Positions 5,799 through 5,821 of a stretch of DNA of 5,821 nucleotides are shown here, piece after piece; the stretch's first letter is position 1, and every line of letters starts with the position of its first letter. The stretch is from JAUWCW01 sp030609125 [NCBI: Candidatus Rokuibacteriota bacterium] (GTDB taxonomy: Bacteria; JAUVQV01), in the NCBI GenBank assembly GCA_030609125.1, contig JAUWCW010000137.1, positions 1 to 5,821 on the forward strand, written 5' to 3'. The translations under genes and the position numbers were made by a program. The notes beneath the pieces were generated by a model that was not told the DNA's origin, searched no databases, and worked only from the letters and a program-made list of their open reading frames with translations.

Positions 5799-5821
5799 TA
5801 ATGGCGGCTTCTGCGCTATTA
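5799..5821 (+). repeat. hairpin at the right edge, cut by the window
   Basis: TAATGGCG at 5799-5806 can pair with CGCTATTA at 5814-5821 around a seven-base loop, eight pairs with one G-U. It follows a T7 run at 5786-5792. The window ends at the last base of the stem, so I cannot tell whether the stem extends or a T-tract follows, which would make it a terminator. Confidence 0.35.

Overview
The window looks like GC-rich chromosomal DNA from a Gram-negative bacterium, most likely a deltaproteobacterium of the Desulfuromonadales/Geobacter type. Two things support this, both judged from memory without a search: the order rplM-rpsI-argC-argJ, and the protein style of the kinase and receiver pair at 4017-5345 (kinase core with a TSHDLRSPLVNIHGF block, receiver ending in a TKPVEYDRF...AIRQLGLFL tail). 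The genus cannot be fixed from this sequence.

Layout, left to right. A nitroreductase-family flavoprotein (53-649, +) is followed by a weak hairpin plus T-tract. A promoter with a perfect TTGACA -35 then precedes the ribosomal protein pair rplM (L13, 748-1185) and rpsI (S9, 1221-1613). A strong intrinsic terminator (1636-1665) and a second perfect hairpin (1671-1690) separate this pair from argC (1709-2749) and argJ (2763-3983). These are closely spaced arginine biosynthesis genes, and both look intact with their active-site motifs in place. ArgC reduces N-acetylglutamyl phosphate; ArgJ recycles the acetyl group from N-acetylornithine. The other arginine genes are not in the window.

The right third is different. 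On the minus strand, convergent with argJ, lies a two-component pair that looks decayed: a membrane histidine kinase (4312-5345) and an Rcp1-like single-domain response regulator (4017-4289). The kinase has a one-base deletion inside the N-box of its ATPase domain and appears to have lost its sensor domain and second membrane helix. The regulator has lost about 55 residues in frame, including the phosphoacceptor aspartate. Beyond the kinase is a stretch with no recognisable gene that contains a run of nine G. It is followed by a short plus-strand fragment (5550-5765) that matches the C-terminal end of a sigma-54 (NtrC-type) activator: a linker plus a Fis-type helix-turn-helix. The right third therefore reads as a graveyard of signal-transduction genes next to a conserved housekeeping block.

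I see no CRISPR array, tRNA, rRNA, insertion sequence or phage gene. I do not see a convincing undescribed system. The most interesting points are the receiver without its phosphorylation site, which keeps an excellent Shine-Dalgarno sequence, and the orphan Fis-type helix-turn-helix fragment.
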